Source: Thermoguttaceae bacterium (GTDB lineage Bacteria; Planctomycetota; Planctomycetia; Pirellulales; Thermoguttaceae). Taken from it: DNA of 64,000 bases. The position numbers and the translations under genes were made by a program. The DNA is taken from the NCBI GenBank assembly GCA_017937485.1, contig JAGBDN010000082.1:1-64000 (forward strand), given 5' to 3'. This document shows, piece after piece, positions 9,228 through 17,153 of this stretch; within the stretch, counting starts at the first letter, position 1, and each line of letters begins with the position of its first letter. The notes under the pieces are model-generated. The model saw nothing but the letters and a program-made list of their open reading frames with translations. It was not told where the DNA came from and made no database searches.

Positions 9228-9340
9228 CGTCGCTCCTTTTATTTCTTGTCTTAAATTTCCAAAACTCTTACGCAGTTCCACCGTCGACGCGCGCCGTTCG
9301 CCCGGCTTTTCCGCGTCTTTATTTTCTCCGCGTCGATCGT

Positions 9341-10417
9341 TTATTCAGGTTTGGCGATCAAACCTTCGACGTATTTCGACGTTACGCGCTCAAAAGTGCT
9401 TTGCGGTTGATTGTAATTAAAGTTTTCCGGTCGAATCGTCGCGTCGTTTCGCACCACCGTCGAATACTCGACCGTAAAAATATCGTTGCGCGTCTTCTCC
9501 TCGTTTTCCGCGAGGGAAAAATAGACGATTTTATACGGAAACGGCCAGTCGACGCCAAAATAAATTTCGACGTTTCCCGGCAAATTTTCATTTAAATAAG
9601 GTTCGAACTTGTCGACGCCCAACCTTTGTTTCGACGTTTTCCAAAACGCCTCGCGCGCCCGCCCCGTTATCTTAACGACTTCCGCTCCCTTAAACGGCTC
9701 CGCTCGTTCGATCCGCGGTTCGAACCGATAAACCGTCGTCAAACGCCGCAACGTCCCGGCCAATCCGCCGAGCCCCGGCAAACCGTTCATCGCGCAAGGG
9801 CCCTCGACGCCGACCGCCGCCAACTCCTCGGGACTCAAACTCGCCAAACCGTTCGACAACTCCGCGACGTCGATTCGCGTCAACGACTTCGCCCCTTCCA
9901 ACGACGTATACGTCCAAAGCGCTTGGCGGTCGCAATCGCAAACGATCTCCAAAACGTTCTCCTCGCCGTCGTCGCGAGCTTCCTTCGCGCTCCCCCGAGC
10001 GACCGAGGCCCGCAGCCGATACCGAACGTTCTCCAACGTCGACCGCCGCGCCGCGCTCTCGCCCGACGACGCGCTCGCCTCGCTCGTCTCCTCGTATCGA
10101 CCGCGTCCAAAATACCGCTCGCCGAAAAGACGCGCTTCAAAATCCAAATCCGCCGAAACCGAACGCAAGCCCTCAAGCCGGGCGATCGCCTCGCGCAACA
10201 AACGCTCCGACGGCGACGCCGGCGCGACCCGCTCCGCCTCTTCGACGCTCGACGCCGGAAACGTCGCCTCGACCGCGCCCGCGACCTCGTCCAACGTTCG
10301 CTCCAACGAAAACGACGCGACGCAAGCCGCCGAAGCCGCGGCGACGCCCCAAAGAAGCGATTTCGCCGTCGTTTTCCTCCAATTCCTCGCGCCGTTTCTC
10401 GCCGCCGTTTTCTCCAT
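9341..10417 (-). CDS. Exported LolA-like hypothetical protein
   Basis: A 358-residue protein with a basic N-terminus and a hydrophobic stretch (LLWGVAAASAACVASF) consistent with a Sec signal. The mature part has alternating beta strands, including VVKITGRAREAFW and a C-terminal NVEIYFGVDWPFPYKIVYF followed by a YSTVV strand. This resembles the single-sheet LolA/lipoprotein-carrier fold seen in many planctomycete exported proteins. I infer a periplasmic protein that may bind a hydrophobic ligand. It is divergent from the gene at 11037, with 619 bp between. The next gene on the same strand, panB, starts 113 bp downstream and is functionally unrelated. Confidence 0.55.
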   Translation of the reverse strand: MEKTAARNGARNWRKTTAKSLLWGVAAASAACVASFSLERTLDEVAGAVEATFPASSVEEAERVAPASPSERLLREAIARLEGLRSVSADLDFEARLFGERYFGRGRYEETSEASASSGESAARRSTLENVRYRLRASVARGSAKEARDDGEENVLEIVCDCDRQALWTYTSLEGAKSLTRIDVAELSNGLASLSPEELAAVGVEGPCAMNGLPGLGGLAGTLRRLTTVYRFEPRIERAEPFKGAEVVKITGRAREAFWKTSKQRLGVDKFEPYLNENLPGNVEIYFGVDWPFPYKIVYFSLAENEEKTRNDIFTVEYSTVVRNDATIRPENFNYNQPQSTFERVTSKYVEGLIAKPE

Positions 10418-10588
10418 CTTTCCCGCTTTCCCTAATATTCTTGCCGCGCGCCGCGCAAAACGCCGATTCGAACCGTCGCGCGGTTCGCAAGGATCGCGCG
10501 TAATTTAACGTTCGTGCGCTTAATGAGCGTCGAACGTATTTTAGCGACGGACGTTCGCGGTTCTTGTCGAGAATCGCAAGGTTTTTCC

Positions 10589-10617
10589 TTGAAAAATTTC
10601 CAGTGTTGAATTATAAT
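10589..10617 (+). promoter_or_regulatory. Sigma70-type promoter of a candidate small RNA
   Basis: TTGAAA at 10589-10594, a 17-nt spacer, and a perfect TATAAT at 10612-10617. Transcription would begin near 10624. Confidence 0.65.
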
Positions 10618-10623
10618 AAAAGT

Positions 10624-10704
10624 TATTCGGTTTAAACTTGCGCCGCGCAAAGCCGTCGTAGCGCATTGTACCAAATATAACGATTTTGCGCTACCGTTTT
10701 TTTC
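10624..10704 (+). ncRNA. Candidate small RNA, about 80 nt
   Basis: It starts just after the promoter at 10589-10617. It contains a small hairpin TTGCG/CGCAA and ends with the perfect 8-bp stem GTAGCGCA / TGCGCTAC around a 21-nt loop, followed by CG and a T-run. No open reading frame of note is inside. It could instead be a leader with an attenuator for the gene at 11037. Confidence 0.45.
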
Positions 10705-11036
10705 GCAAAATCTCGGTTTTCCTTAAAAATATCAACGGAGGCCCGCGCGGTCTTCCGATAACCCCAAAGAAATTTCGTTAAAAATTTTATCGATGCGTCG
10801 ATTTTTAACGTCCGCCCGTCGTCGATCGGAGACATTTCCGGCGTCGAGCGCCGTTTTCGTCGGGCTTTCGTCCGTTCGGAACGCGGCGCGTCGTTAGTCG
10901 TTCGTCTCGTCGTCCTTTTCGTTTCGCGTCTCCGACGCGTTGCGAATTTGGCGCGATTCGTCGAACGACGCGAACTTTAACAAAGGGCGTCGGGCAAAAT
11001 CTTCGACCCTCAGACCTCACATTGGAGACAAAACAG

Positions 11037-11894
11037 ATGCGTTGCAAAGTACTGTTATTGGCGCTTACCGTCGTCGTCGCTTGCGGAGCGGGCCCGTTCC
11101 GCGGCGGTTTTCTCGGTCGTCCCGCGGCGCCGGCCCCGGCTCCGGCTCCGGTCGCGCCGTTGCAAACCGCCGTTGTCGCGCAACCGCGTCAAACGGAAAT
11201 CGCTCAAATTCTCTTCAAAGGCGCCGACGGCATGAACATTAATTGGGACGTCGTCTCCCTCGGCGATTTCGCTTCCGCGCCGTTGGTCAGCCCGGGTCTC
11301 CAAAACTTCGCGACGGCCAAAAGCTATCGTTTGAAGTTGTCGAACATTCCGAATCGCCCGAATTTGACCCTCTACCCGACGCTGACGATCAACGCCGTTA
11401 CGCCGCGCACGAAGGCTTACCTCGACCACAACGCGATTCCGGTGAAGTTCACCGACGCCGACTTCGACCAAGTCCAAAGCGGCAACTTCGTTACGAAAGT
11501 GATCTTCCTCCCGTCGGCGCAATTCCAAAATCTCGCGCTCGTCGGCGGCGTCGACACGATCGTCAACACCCAACTCCCGGCCGGCGTCGACCCGATCGTC
11601 GAAGCGCAAAATCGCGGCGCGATCCTCGCCGTCGTTCAAATCGGGAACAAAGACCTCTCGCTCCAAGGCTCGACTTTCAACCCGTCGACCCTTTCCGCAA
11701 TTCCGTCGCAACAAATCCCGATCTCCGGCGTCAACGCTCCGGCTTTCGGAACCCCGGCCAACGGCCCCGTTCCGGCCGAGCTTCCGACCGTTTCGGTTCC
11801 GGAACAACCGAGAATGCTGATCGAACCGGCCAACCCGAATCCGGCGACCGGTATTCCGTCCGTTGAAAACTGGGGCGGCAGCAACTTCAACTAG
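11037..11894 (+). CDS. Planctomycete-type secreted protein, paralogue A
   Basis: A 285-residue exported protein with a short Sec signal ending near an Ala/Gly region (LLLALTVVVACGAG), then a proline/alanine-rich linker. The core has YRLKLSNIPNRP, LTLYPTLTI, HNAIPVKFTDADFDQ, GNFVTKVIFLP, VDPIVEAQNRGAILAVVQIG. I know this pattern only as an uncharacterised planctomycete family; role and localisation beyond export are unknown. ATG 11037 follows GGAGA by 8 nt. A TTG at 11022 overlaps that site and is rejected. The gene is followed by a strong terminator, then by a diverged paralogue at 12150. Confidence 0.75.
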   Translation: MRCKVLLLALTVVVACGAGPFRGGFLGRPAAPAPAPAPVAPLQTAVVAQPRQTEIAQILFKGADGMNINWDVVSLGDFASAPLVSPGLQNFATAKSYRLKLSNIPNRPNLTLYPTLTINAVTPRTKAYLDHNAIPVKFTDADFDQVQSGNFVTKVIFLPSAQFQNLALVGGVDTIVNTQLPAGVDPIVEAQNRGAILAVVQIGNKDLSLQGSTFNPSTLSAIPSQQIPISGVNAPAFGTPANGPVPAELPTVSVPEQPRMLIEPANPNPATGIPSVENWGGSNFN

Positions 11895-12149
11895 TAAGTT
11901 TCGCTCCCTCGTTTAACTTCGCGCCGAAAACGTTTAATCGCGTTTTCGGCGTTTTGTCGACGCGCTCCTTCGACGCTCGCCGACTTTTACGCGCCCTTTA
12001 GAACCGGCGAACACGGTCTCGTTCCTTCGGCTTGCGACAAGAACAAAGACGAACGTTCGCGTTCTAACCGGCGACGTCGCGCGGCGACGCGGCGTTTTTG
12101 TTTCTTGGAAGTCTTTTGAAGACGGAACCCTCAAAATAGAAAACCCTCA
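11895..12149. other. Spacer between the two planctomycete secreted paralogues
   Basis: 255 bp. Holds the terminator of paralogue A at 11922-11955. The rest, up to the weakly signalled start of paralogue B, has no recognised element. Confidence 0.5.
11922..11955 (+). terminator. Terminator of paralogue A
   Basis: Perfect 11-bp stem CGCCGAAAACG / CGTTTTCGGCG, 8-nt loop, then TTTT. Located 28 nt after the stop codon. Confidence 0.8.
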
Positions 12150-13070
12150 ATGAGCCGCAAACGTCTTTTCCAACGCGCCGCGTCGACCCTTTCGACGTTC
12201 GTTCGTCGTTCGTCGTTCGCGTTCGCCGCGTTCGCCGTCCTCCTTAACGCCGGTTTCGCCGTCGCGCAAAATCCCGGTTCGCATTACCTGCACCGTCCGT
12301 CCTTGCCGACCGGCGAGCTTGCGAGCTTTTACCGTTTGAGCGGCGCCGATCTCGAAAGCGCCCAACCGGTCGCTTGGCGCCTTCCGAAGGGCGTTCGCGT
12401 CGGAATCGCCGCGCCCGGCGGCTACGTCTTCAACGCGAAAATCGACGCCGACGAAGCCCGTTTTCCTTGGCTCGCCAACGCGTTCGCGCTCCAACCGGGC
12501 CGCGTTTACCGCTTCCAATTGACCGACATTCCGTTCAATCCGGATCGCGCCCTTTATCCGACGCTCGAACTGGTCGGACGTCTGAATCCGCCGGCCGGTC
12601 GCGAATGGGACTTCCCGATCGAAATCGACTTGCCGCAAGCCGACCTCGAACTCGCGCTCCAAGGCAACTTGGTAACGCGCGTCGTTTTCCTTGAAAACTC
12701 CGAAAACGCTCGTCCGACCGACGCCGACCGCTCGACCGCCGACTTAACGGTCGAAGTTCCAAACAATTACGACCCGGTCGCCGTCGCCGCGTCGAAGGGT
12801 CGCGTTCTCGCGATTCTCCGCGTCGGGAGCCGCGCGCCGGTCGACCTGCCGAACGCCGAAAACTCCTTCTACTTCGGGTTGCCGCCGTTCTCGCTCGCGC
12901 CGTCGAGCCTGCGACCGCTCGCGTCGACGCCGGAAACGTTCGACGTCGTCGAAGGCCCGGAAACGACCGAAACAACCGAAACGCCGGAAACGAGCGACGC
13001 CGTCGAAGCGCCCGAAACGCTCGAAGCGTCGGAACCGGAAACCGCGCCCGCCGCGGAACCGGCCGCTTAA
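12150..13070 (+). CDS. Planctomycete-type secreted protein, diverged paralogue B
   Basis: A 306-residue exported protein with an N-terminal signal (SSFAFAAFAVLLNAGFAVAQ). It aligns by eye with the protein at 11037: YRFQLTDIP, ALYPTLEL, LALQGNLVTRVVFLE and KGRVLAILRVGSRAP match the paralogue in order and spacing. The HNAIP segment is replaced and the C-terminus is a Glu/Thr/Pro-rich low-complexity tail of about 45 residues. The pair most likely arose by duplication and divergence. There is no clear Shine-Dalgarno site before ATG 12150. Function unknown. Confidence 0.7.
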   Translation: MSRKRLFQRAASTLSTFVRRSSFAFAAFAVLLNAGFAVAQNPGSHYLHRPSLPTGELASFYRLSGADLESAQPVAWRLPKGVRVGIAAPGGYVFNAKIDADEARFPWLANAFALQPGRVYRFQLTDIPFNPDRALYPTLELVGRLNPPAGREWDFPIEIDLPQADLELALQGNLVTRVVFLENSENARPTDADRSTADLTVEVPNNYDPVAVAASKGRVLAILRVGSRAPVDLPNAENSFYFGLPPFSLAPSSLRPLASTPETFDVVEGPETTETTETPETSDAVEAPETLEASEPETAPAAEPAA

Positions 13071-13118
13071 TAATCGCGTCTCCGCGAACGGTCGCGACGA
13101 CCGCCTTCAAATTTTCCC

Positions 13119-13154
13119 AACGGCGACGGGTTCCTCCCTTCGCCGTTAATTTTT
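13119..13154 (+). terminator. Terminator of paralogue B
   Basis: Perfect 8-bp stem AACGGCGA / TCGCCGTT with a 13-nt loop, followed by AATTTTT. Confidence 0.7.
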
Positions 13155-13169
13155 AGCCTAAAAATCAAA

Positions 13170-13928
13170 ATGACCGTCGATTTCGATCTCTTTCAAGGCG
13201 CGGCGCGTTCGACCGACGCGGACGCCGCGTTCCCGTTTCGACTCGTTTTAGGGAGCCGTTCGCCGCGCCGTCGCGGGCTCTTGACTTCCGCCGGTTATCG
13301 TTTCGCCGTTCTTCCCGCCGACGACGCCGTCGAGGAACGCGAACCGCTCGACGGTCTTTCGCCGTCGGAACTCGTCGACCGTTTGGCGTTCGTCAAAGCG
13401 CGCGACGTCGTTCGCCGCCTCCGCCCGCTCGTCGAACCGCAAAGCTCGCCCGTTTCTCCCGAACCGAACGAAACAACCGCGTTGCGCCAAGAGTTCAACG
13501 CGATTTTCGGCGCGTCGAACGCTCCGTTCGTCGTTCTTTCTTGCGACTCGGTCGCGGTTTGCGACGGCGAAATTTTAGGAAAGCCCGCCGACCGCGCCGA
13601 CGCCGAACGAATGCTCCGCCTTTTGAGCGGCGCCGAACACGAAGTGCGCACCGGACTTTGTCTTTGGGCGACGCCGGGCGACCGCGTTTTGCGCCGCGTC
13701 GAAATCTCGCGACTTTGGATGGCGCCCCTTTCCGAAGAACGGCTCGCGTCCTACCTCGAAAGCGGTCTTTGGGAAGGCAAAGCCGGAGCGTTCGGTTATC
13801 AAGACGGAAACGATTGGTTGCGTTTGACTTACGGTTCCGAATCGAACATCGTCGGGCTTCCGCTCGCCGCGCTCGCCGACTCGTTGCGAACGCTCGCCGC
13901 CGAAATCGCGCCGTCAAAATCGCGTTAA
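13170..13928 (+). CDS. maf: Maf-like nucleoside triphosphate pyrophosphatase
   Basis: Maf/YhdE-family enzymes hydrolyse non-canonical or pyrimidine NTPs to NMP and pyrophosphate, preventing misincorporation. The 252-residue protein has LVLGSRSPRRRGLL near residue 25, VLSCDSVAVCDGEILGKP with the catalytic Asp, MLRLLSGAEHEVRTGL, and the C-terminal EGKAGAFGYQDG and SNIVGLPL motifs. An N-terminal extension of about 20 residues and a Pro/Glu-rich insert near residue 95 make it longer than the usual 190-200. No strong ribosome-binding site precedes ATG 13170, so the start could be slightly further in. Confidence 0.88.
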   Translation: MTVDFDLFQGAARSTDADAAFPFRLVLGSRSPRRRGLLTSAGYRFAVLPADDAVEEREPLDGLSPSELVDRLAFVKARDVVRRLRPLVEPQSSPVSPEPNETTALRQEFNAIFGASNAPFVVLSCDSVAVCDGEILGKPADRADAERMLRLLSGAEHEVRTGLCLWATPGDRVLRRVEISRLWMAPLSEERLASYLESGLWEGKAGAFGYQDGNDWLRLTYGSESNIVGLPLAALADSLRTLAAEIAPSKSR

Positions 13929-14383
13929 CCGACGCCGCGCAATCGACGCAACCGCTTCAACCGTTCCAACTAACCCAACCGACTCAAGCAACTCAACCGT
14001 TCTAACAGTTTTAATCAACTCAAACGTTTTCTCCCCTTCAACGCTCCCGGTCGTTTCACCGCCGGCGCCGCCCGATCGCTTCGTTTGAAGGACGCAAACG
14101 AGTCGCGCAAGAAATAAAAAAACGCCGACAAGTTTCCCCGTCGACGTTTTCTCGGCGCGTTCGCCGTCGAAACCTCGTACTTTTTCGACGTCCAACGCGA
14201 CCGCTCAACGCGTTTTTTTCGTCTCGCCGCGGCAACCCGATCCGCGACGCGCCGCCCGAACGTTCCCTCGAAAACGCTCGGGTAACGCGTTATACGCTCG
14301 TTATTTTAAGCGTTGTTTAACGTTAACGTCGTCTCAACGTTATTGGTTAAACGTCGACGCCCGTTTGCGCCGCCGTTCAAATT
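13929..14383. other. Gene-free stretch between maf and the small conserved gene
   Basis: 455 bp. It begins with a run of degenerate, roughly 9-11-bp CAACCG/CAACTC words (about 13940-14005). It contains an imperfect hairpin AAAACGCCGAC / GTCGACGTTTT at about 14117-14150 that may serve as terminator. Reading frames across it lack gene-like composition. Confidence 0.55.
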
Positions 14384-14626
14384 TCAGCTCGTCGGATGAA
14401 TTTCGCTAATCGAGCGACCAAGTTTGCGCTGTCCGGAAGAACTCGACGAAACGCGACGTTTGGTCGTCGTTTCCGCCGGCGCGTCGCTTTGCAGGAACGC
14501 CATAATTTTGTCGCGAGCCACTTCCGGTTCGTGCGGCGCGCCCATTTGTTCGACGGCGTCCGAAACGCCCATCAACACCGACCGTTTAACGCCCTCGCGA
14601 ATCCATTCGAAAAAATTAAAATCCAT
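14384..14626 (-). CDS. Small conserved planctomycete-type protein
   Basis: 80 residues. The N-terminal half, DFNFFEWIREGVKRSVLMGV then SDAVEQMGAP, looks like an amphipathic helical pair and is of a kind I have seen as a conserved hypothetical in planctomycetes. The C-terminal half is Ser/Thr/Lys/Arg-rich and ends in RKLGRSISEIHPTS. AAGGGGAAACG lies just before ATG 14626. No signal peptide. Function unknown; the recognition is from memory and is not proof. Confidence 0.65.
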   Translation of the reverse strand: MDFNFFEWIREGVKRSVLMGVSDAVEQMGAPHEPEVARDKIMAFLQSDAPAETTTKRRVSSSSSGQRKLGRSISEIHPTS

Positions 14627-15281
14627 CGTTTCCCCTTCCTTGGTATCGTCGCTTCCCGTTCGTTCCGGCGCGCTCCGTCGCGCTTTTTTTCGGCGAACGT
14701 CTGAAGTATCTTCCTTATTTATCCGATCGACGCGCCGCGTTCTCCGCTTATTTGCGCTCGACCGCCGAAACTTTTCCGCGACGTTCGCGGGAACTCGCGC
14801 TCCTCGCCCAACGCCGCGCCGTTTCGGTTTTCCAATTCCTCGTTGGAAATTAGCGACGCTTTCAAACGCCCGACGAAATCGCTTTCGCCTTCGACCGTTT
14901 TACGTCGTCGGTCGCGAGAATAACAAAAAAAAAGCGCGACGTCCAGCCCTTTTTTTAAAAGCGCGGCCGTTTTTAGCAATTTTAACGATTCTTATTTTTT
15001 TTCTAAACTTTCCGGCGACGTTTGCCGATACCAACATTGTCGGAGGTTCGCCCGGTTCCCAACGAACGTCGCGGCTTCCCTTCCGACGTCGCCTTGTCGA
15101 AAAATTTTGCCGCGTTTTACGTTTTTACGCGTTTTACTCGGCCCGCCTTTTCCTTGTCGTTTACGACGCCTTTTCATTTCACGTTATTGTTTTAACCGTT
15201 AAATTCGGCGCGTTTCCTTCGCTCGCCTTTTATTTTCCTTTTCGCTATTCCAGCCATTTTCCGCATTTTAAAGGAGCCGTT
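14627..15281. other. Gene-free divergent region upstream of the heptad-repeat gene
   Basis: 655 bp between divergent starts. It has several A/T tracts (14924-14960, 14994-15003) and no recognised gene. Frames that stay open into the downstream gene have atypical composition. The promoter of the downstream gene was not identified. Confidence 0.5.
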
Positions 15282-16652
15282 ATGTCGTCGCAACTCCAAG
15301 ACGCGCCGCAAACCGAGCCGCTCGAAACGACCATCGTTACGCCCGAACAATTTATCGCGTTGGAACAAGCTCGTTTGGAAAAATGGGCCGGTTCGCTTCG
15401 AGAGCGCGAAGAAGCCCTCGACCGTCGCTCCGGCGTTTTGAACGCTCGCGTCGCCGGACTCGAAGCGGCGGCTCGCCGTTGCGCCGAAGAAGCGTTGGAG
15501 GTTCAAGAACGAACGCGCCAAATGGACGCGCAAACGAACGAACTGACGCGAACCGCTTGCGAACTCGACGCCCGAGCGGCCGAACTCGAACGTTTGGAAC
15601 TCGAAAACGCCGAAACGACGCGCCGCGCCGCCGCCCGACGCGCCGAAATCGACGAGAAAGAACGAGAAATCGACGAAAAAGCGCGAACGCTCGACCGCCA
15701 AACGCGCGAACTCGAAATCGCCGAGCGAGAACGCGCCGCTCAACTCGTCGAACGCGAACGCGCCCTCGAAACGCGCGAACTCGAAATCGTCGAACGCGAA
15801 CGAACGCTCGACGCGAAAGAACGAACGTTCGCGCAAAAAGACCGAACGTTCAACGTCAAAGCGCGCGAATTTGAAGTTCGCGAACAAGAACGCGAAGAAA
15901 CGCTCGACGAAAAGGAACGCGTCGCCGCTCAAAAAGAACGAACGCTCAACCTGTTCGAACGCGAAGTCGAAGCGAAAGCGCTCGAAATCGACGAAAAAGA
16001 ACGAACCGTCGCGCAAAAAGAGCGAACGTTGATCGCTCGCGAACGCGAACTCGACGAAAAAGAACGAAAATGCGGCGCCCGCGAAATCGAAATCGGCGCT
16101 CGCGAACTCGAACTCGACGAAAAAGAACGCCTCGTCGACGAACGCGAACGCGCGCTCAAACTTAAAGAACGCGAACTCGAAACGAAGGCGCTCGAACTCA
16201 ACGCGAAAGCCCTTGAAGTCGCCGACAAAGAACGAACGCTCGGCGAACGCGCCCGCGAACTCGGGAAAAAAGAGCGAGAATTTAGCGTCCGCATTCTCGA
16301 ATTCGACGCGAAAGCGCTCGAAATCGACGAAAAAGAACGAACGTTCGGCGCCAAAGAACGCGCGTTCGGCAAAAAGGAACGCGAAATCAGCGAAAAAGAA
16401 CGCGAACTCGACGCCAAAACGCTTGTCGTCGACGAAAAAGCGCGCAAATGCGACGAAAAGGAACGCGCGTTCGGCCTCAAAGAACGCGAAATCGGCGAAA
16501 AAGAGCGCGAACTCGACGCCAAAGAACGCGAGTTCGGCGAAAAGGAACGCGATTTCGGCGAACGCACCCGCCGCGCTTTCGAAACGCTCCGCAACCAACG
16601 CGCGATTTTGCTCCAACTCCGTCAAGAAATCGAACGCGAAGCCGCCGCTTAG
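15282..16652 (+). CDS. Heptad-repeat coiled-coil protein
   Basis: A 456-residue cytoplasmic protein with no signal. After about 120 ordinary residues it becomes about 44 back-to-back seven-residue units (residues ~123-432) of the form [LIVF]-x-x-K-E-R-[ET], for example LDEKERT, VAQKERT, FGAKERA, ending in a short LRNQRAILLQLRQEIEREA tail. Only one hydrophobic residue per heptad is regular, so it could form a long single helix or weak coiled coil, about 45 nm if fully helical. AAAGGAG lies 6 nt before ATG 15282. The gene is followed by two twin hairpins and a strong terminator. A scaffold or spacer role is an inference; no homologue is named. Confidence 0.75.
   Translation: MSSQLQDAPQTEPLETTIVTPEQFIALEQARLEKWAGSLREREEALDRRSGVLNARVAGLEAAARRCAEEALEVQERTRQMDAQTNELTRTACELDARAAELERLELENAETTRRAAARRAEIDEKEREIDEKARTLDRQTRELEIAERERAAQLVERERALETRELEIVERERTLDAKERTFAQKDRTFNVKAREFEVREQEREETLDEKERVAAQKERTLNLFEREVEAKALEIDEKERTVAQKERTLIARERELDEKERKCGAREIEIGARELELDEKERLVDERERALKLKERELETKALELNAKALEVADKERTLGERARELGKKEREFSVRILEFDAKALEIDEKERTFGAKERAFGKKEREISEKERELDAKTLVVDEKARKCDEKERAFGLKEREIGEKERELDAKEREFGEKERDFGERTRRAFETLRNQRAILLQLRQEIEREAAA
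15648..16579 (+). repeat. 21-bp in-frame tandem repeat array
   Basis: About 44 consecutive degenerate 21-bp units encoding heptads. Words such as GACGAAAAAGAACG and GCGCAAAAAGAACG recur. The repeat keeps frame and also leaves the antisense strand open (15192-16625), which is a by-product of the repeat. Confidence 0.85.
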
Positions 16653-16685
16653 TCGGTCGCGTCGTTCGCTCCCGCCTTCGACGTT

Positions 16686-16750
16686 CGAACGTTCGATTGT
16701 CCCCGAACGCTCGGCGTCCCTCCGGAACGTCGATTGTCCCCGACGTTCCG
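16686..16750 (+). other. Twin hairpins with identical 8-nt loops
   Basis: Hairpin 1: 16686-16695 pairs with 16704-16713 (10 bp, one mismatch). Hairpin 2: 16723-16732 pairs with 16741-16750 (10 bp, perfect). Both loops are exactly ATTGTCCC, while the stems differ by changes that preserve pairing. They lie in the 3' region of the heptad-repeat gene, just before its terminator. Confidence 0.7.
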
Positions 16751-16755
16751 ACGAC

Positions 16756-16794
16756 CGCGCCGCCTCGTCCTGCCGACGAGCGCGGCGCGTTTTA
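16756..16794 (+). terminator. Strong terminator of the heptad-repeat gene
   Basis: A long GC stem (CGCGCCGC plus CTCGTC against GACGAG plus GCGGCGCG, one bulge) with a 6-nt loop and TTTTA immediately after. Confidence 0.8.
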
Positions 16795-17153
16795 CTTCCC
16801 CTTCCTTTCCTTAGCGTCCGTTTGACTTCCGATTCTTCCGGTCGTTCTTAAAATAACGGCCCCGACGACGCGTCTTTTGAAAACCGCCCCCGTTTGCGTT
16901 CCGCGACTTCTTGCCAAGAACGGCGACGCGAGTAAAATTATTTGCGGGCGCTTCCGACGCCGTCGTCGACGAGCCCGCGCCCCGCAAACGTTGCAACCGC
17001 CGCCCCGTCGCCGCCGTTAACGCCGTTTTCGGTCGCGTTCGGGTCGATTAACCGACGTTTTTCCCCCTTATTATATATTAATACGCAACGAAACGACGCG
17101 AAAAGTCGTCCGCTTGGCCGCGCCGTTTCATTTTACAACGCCGGAGAATTCCG

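Larger units (their letters stand above)
10418..11036. other. Divergent gene-free region holding a promoter and a candidate small RNA
   Basis: 619 bp between the LolA-like gene (minus) and the planctomycete secreted gene (plus). The left part carries a good sigma70-type promoter and a terminator only about 80 nt further on. The right part, 10710-11020, is AT-rich then GC-rich with no recognised gene. Confidence 0.6.
16653..17153. other. Gene-free stretch between the heptad-repeat gene and dsbD
   Basis: 501 bp. The first 140 bp hold two twin hairpins and a terminator. The remainder is GC-rich then AT-rich (TTATTATATATTAATA at 17069-17084) and probably carries the dsbD promoter, although no clear -35 box is visible. 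Confidence 0.55.

Noticed and set aside
13914-14195. 93-codon minus-strand frame after maf
   Set aside because: Overlaps the maf 3' end and the degenerate CAACCG repeat; no conserved features.
15192-16625. A 477-codon open frame on the minus strand across the heptad-repeat gene
   Set aside because: It has Phe or Val at every seventh position, exactly mirroring the 21-bp repeat; the plus-strand frame has the Shine-Dalgarno site and coiled-coil logic.
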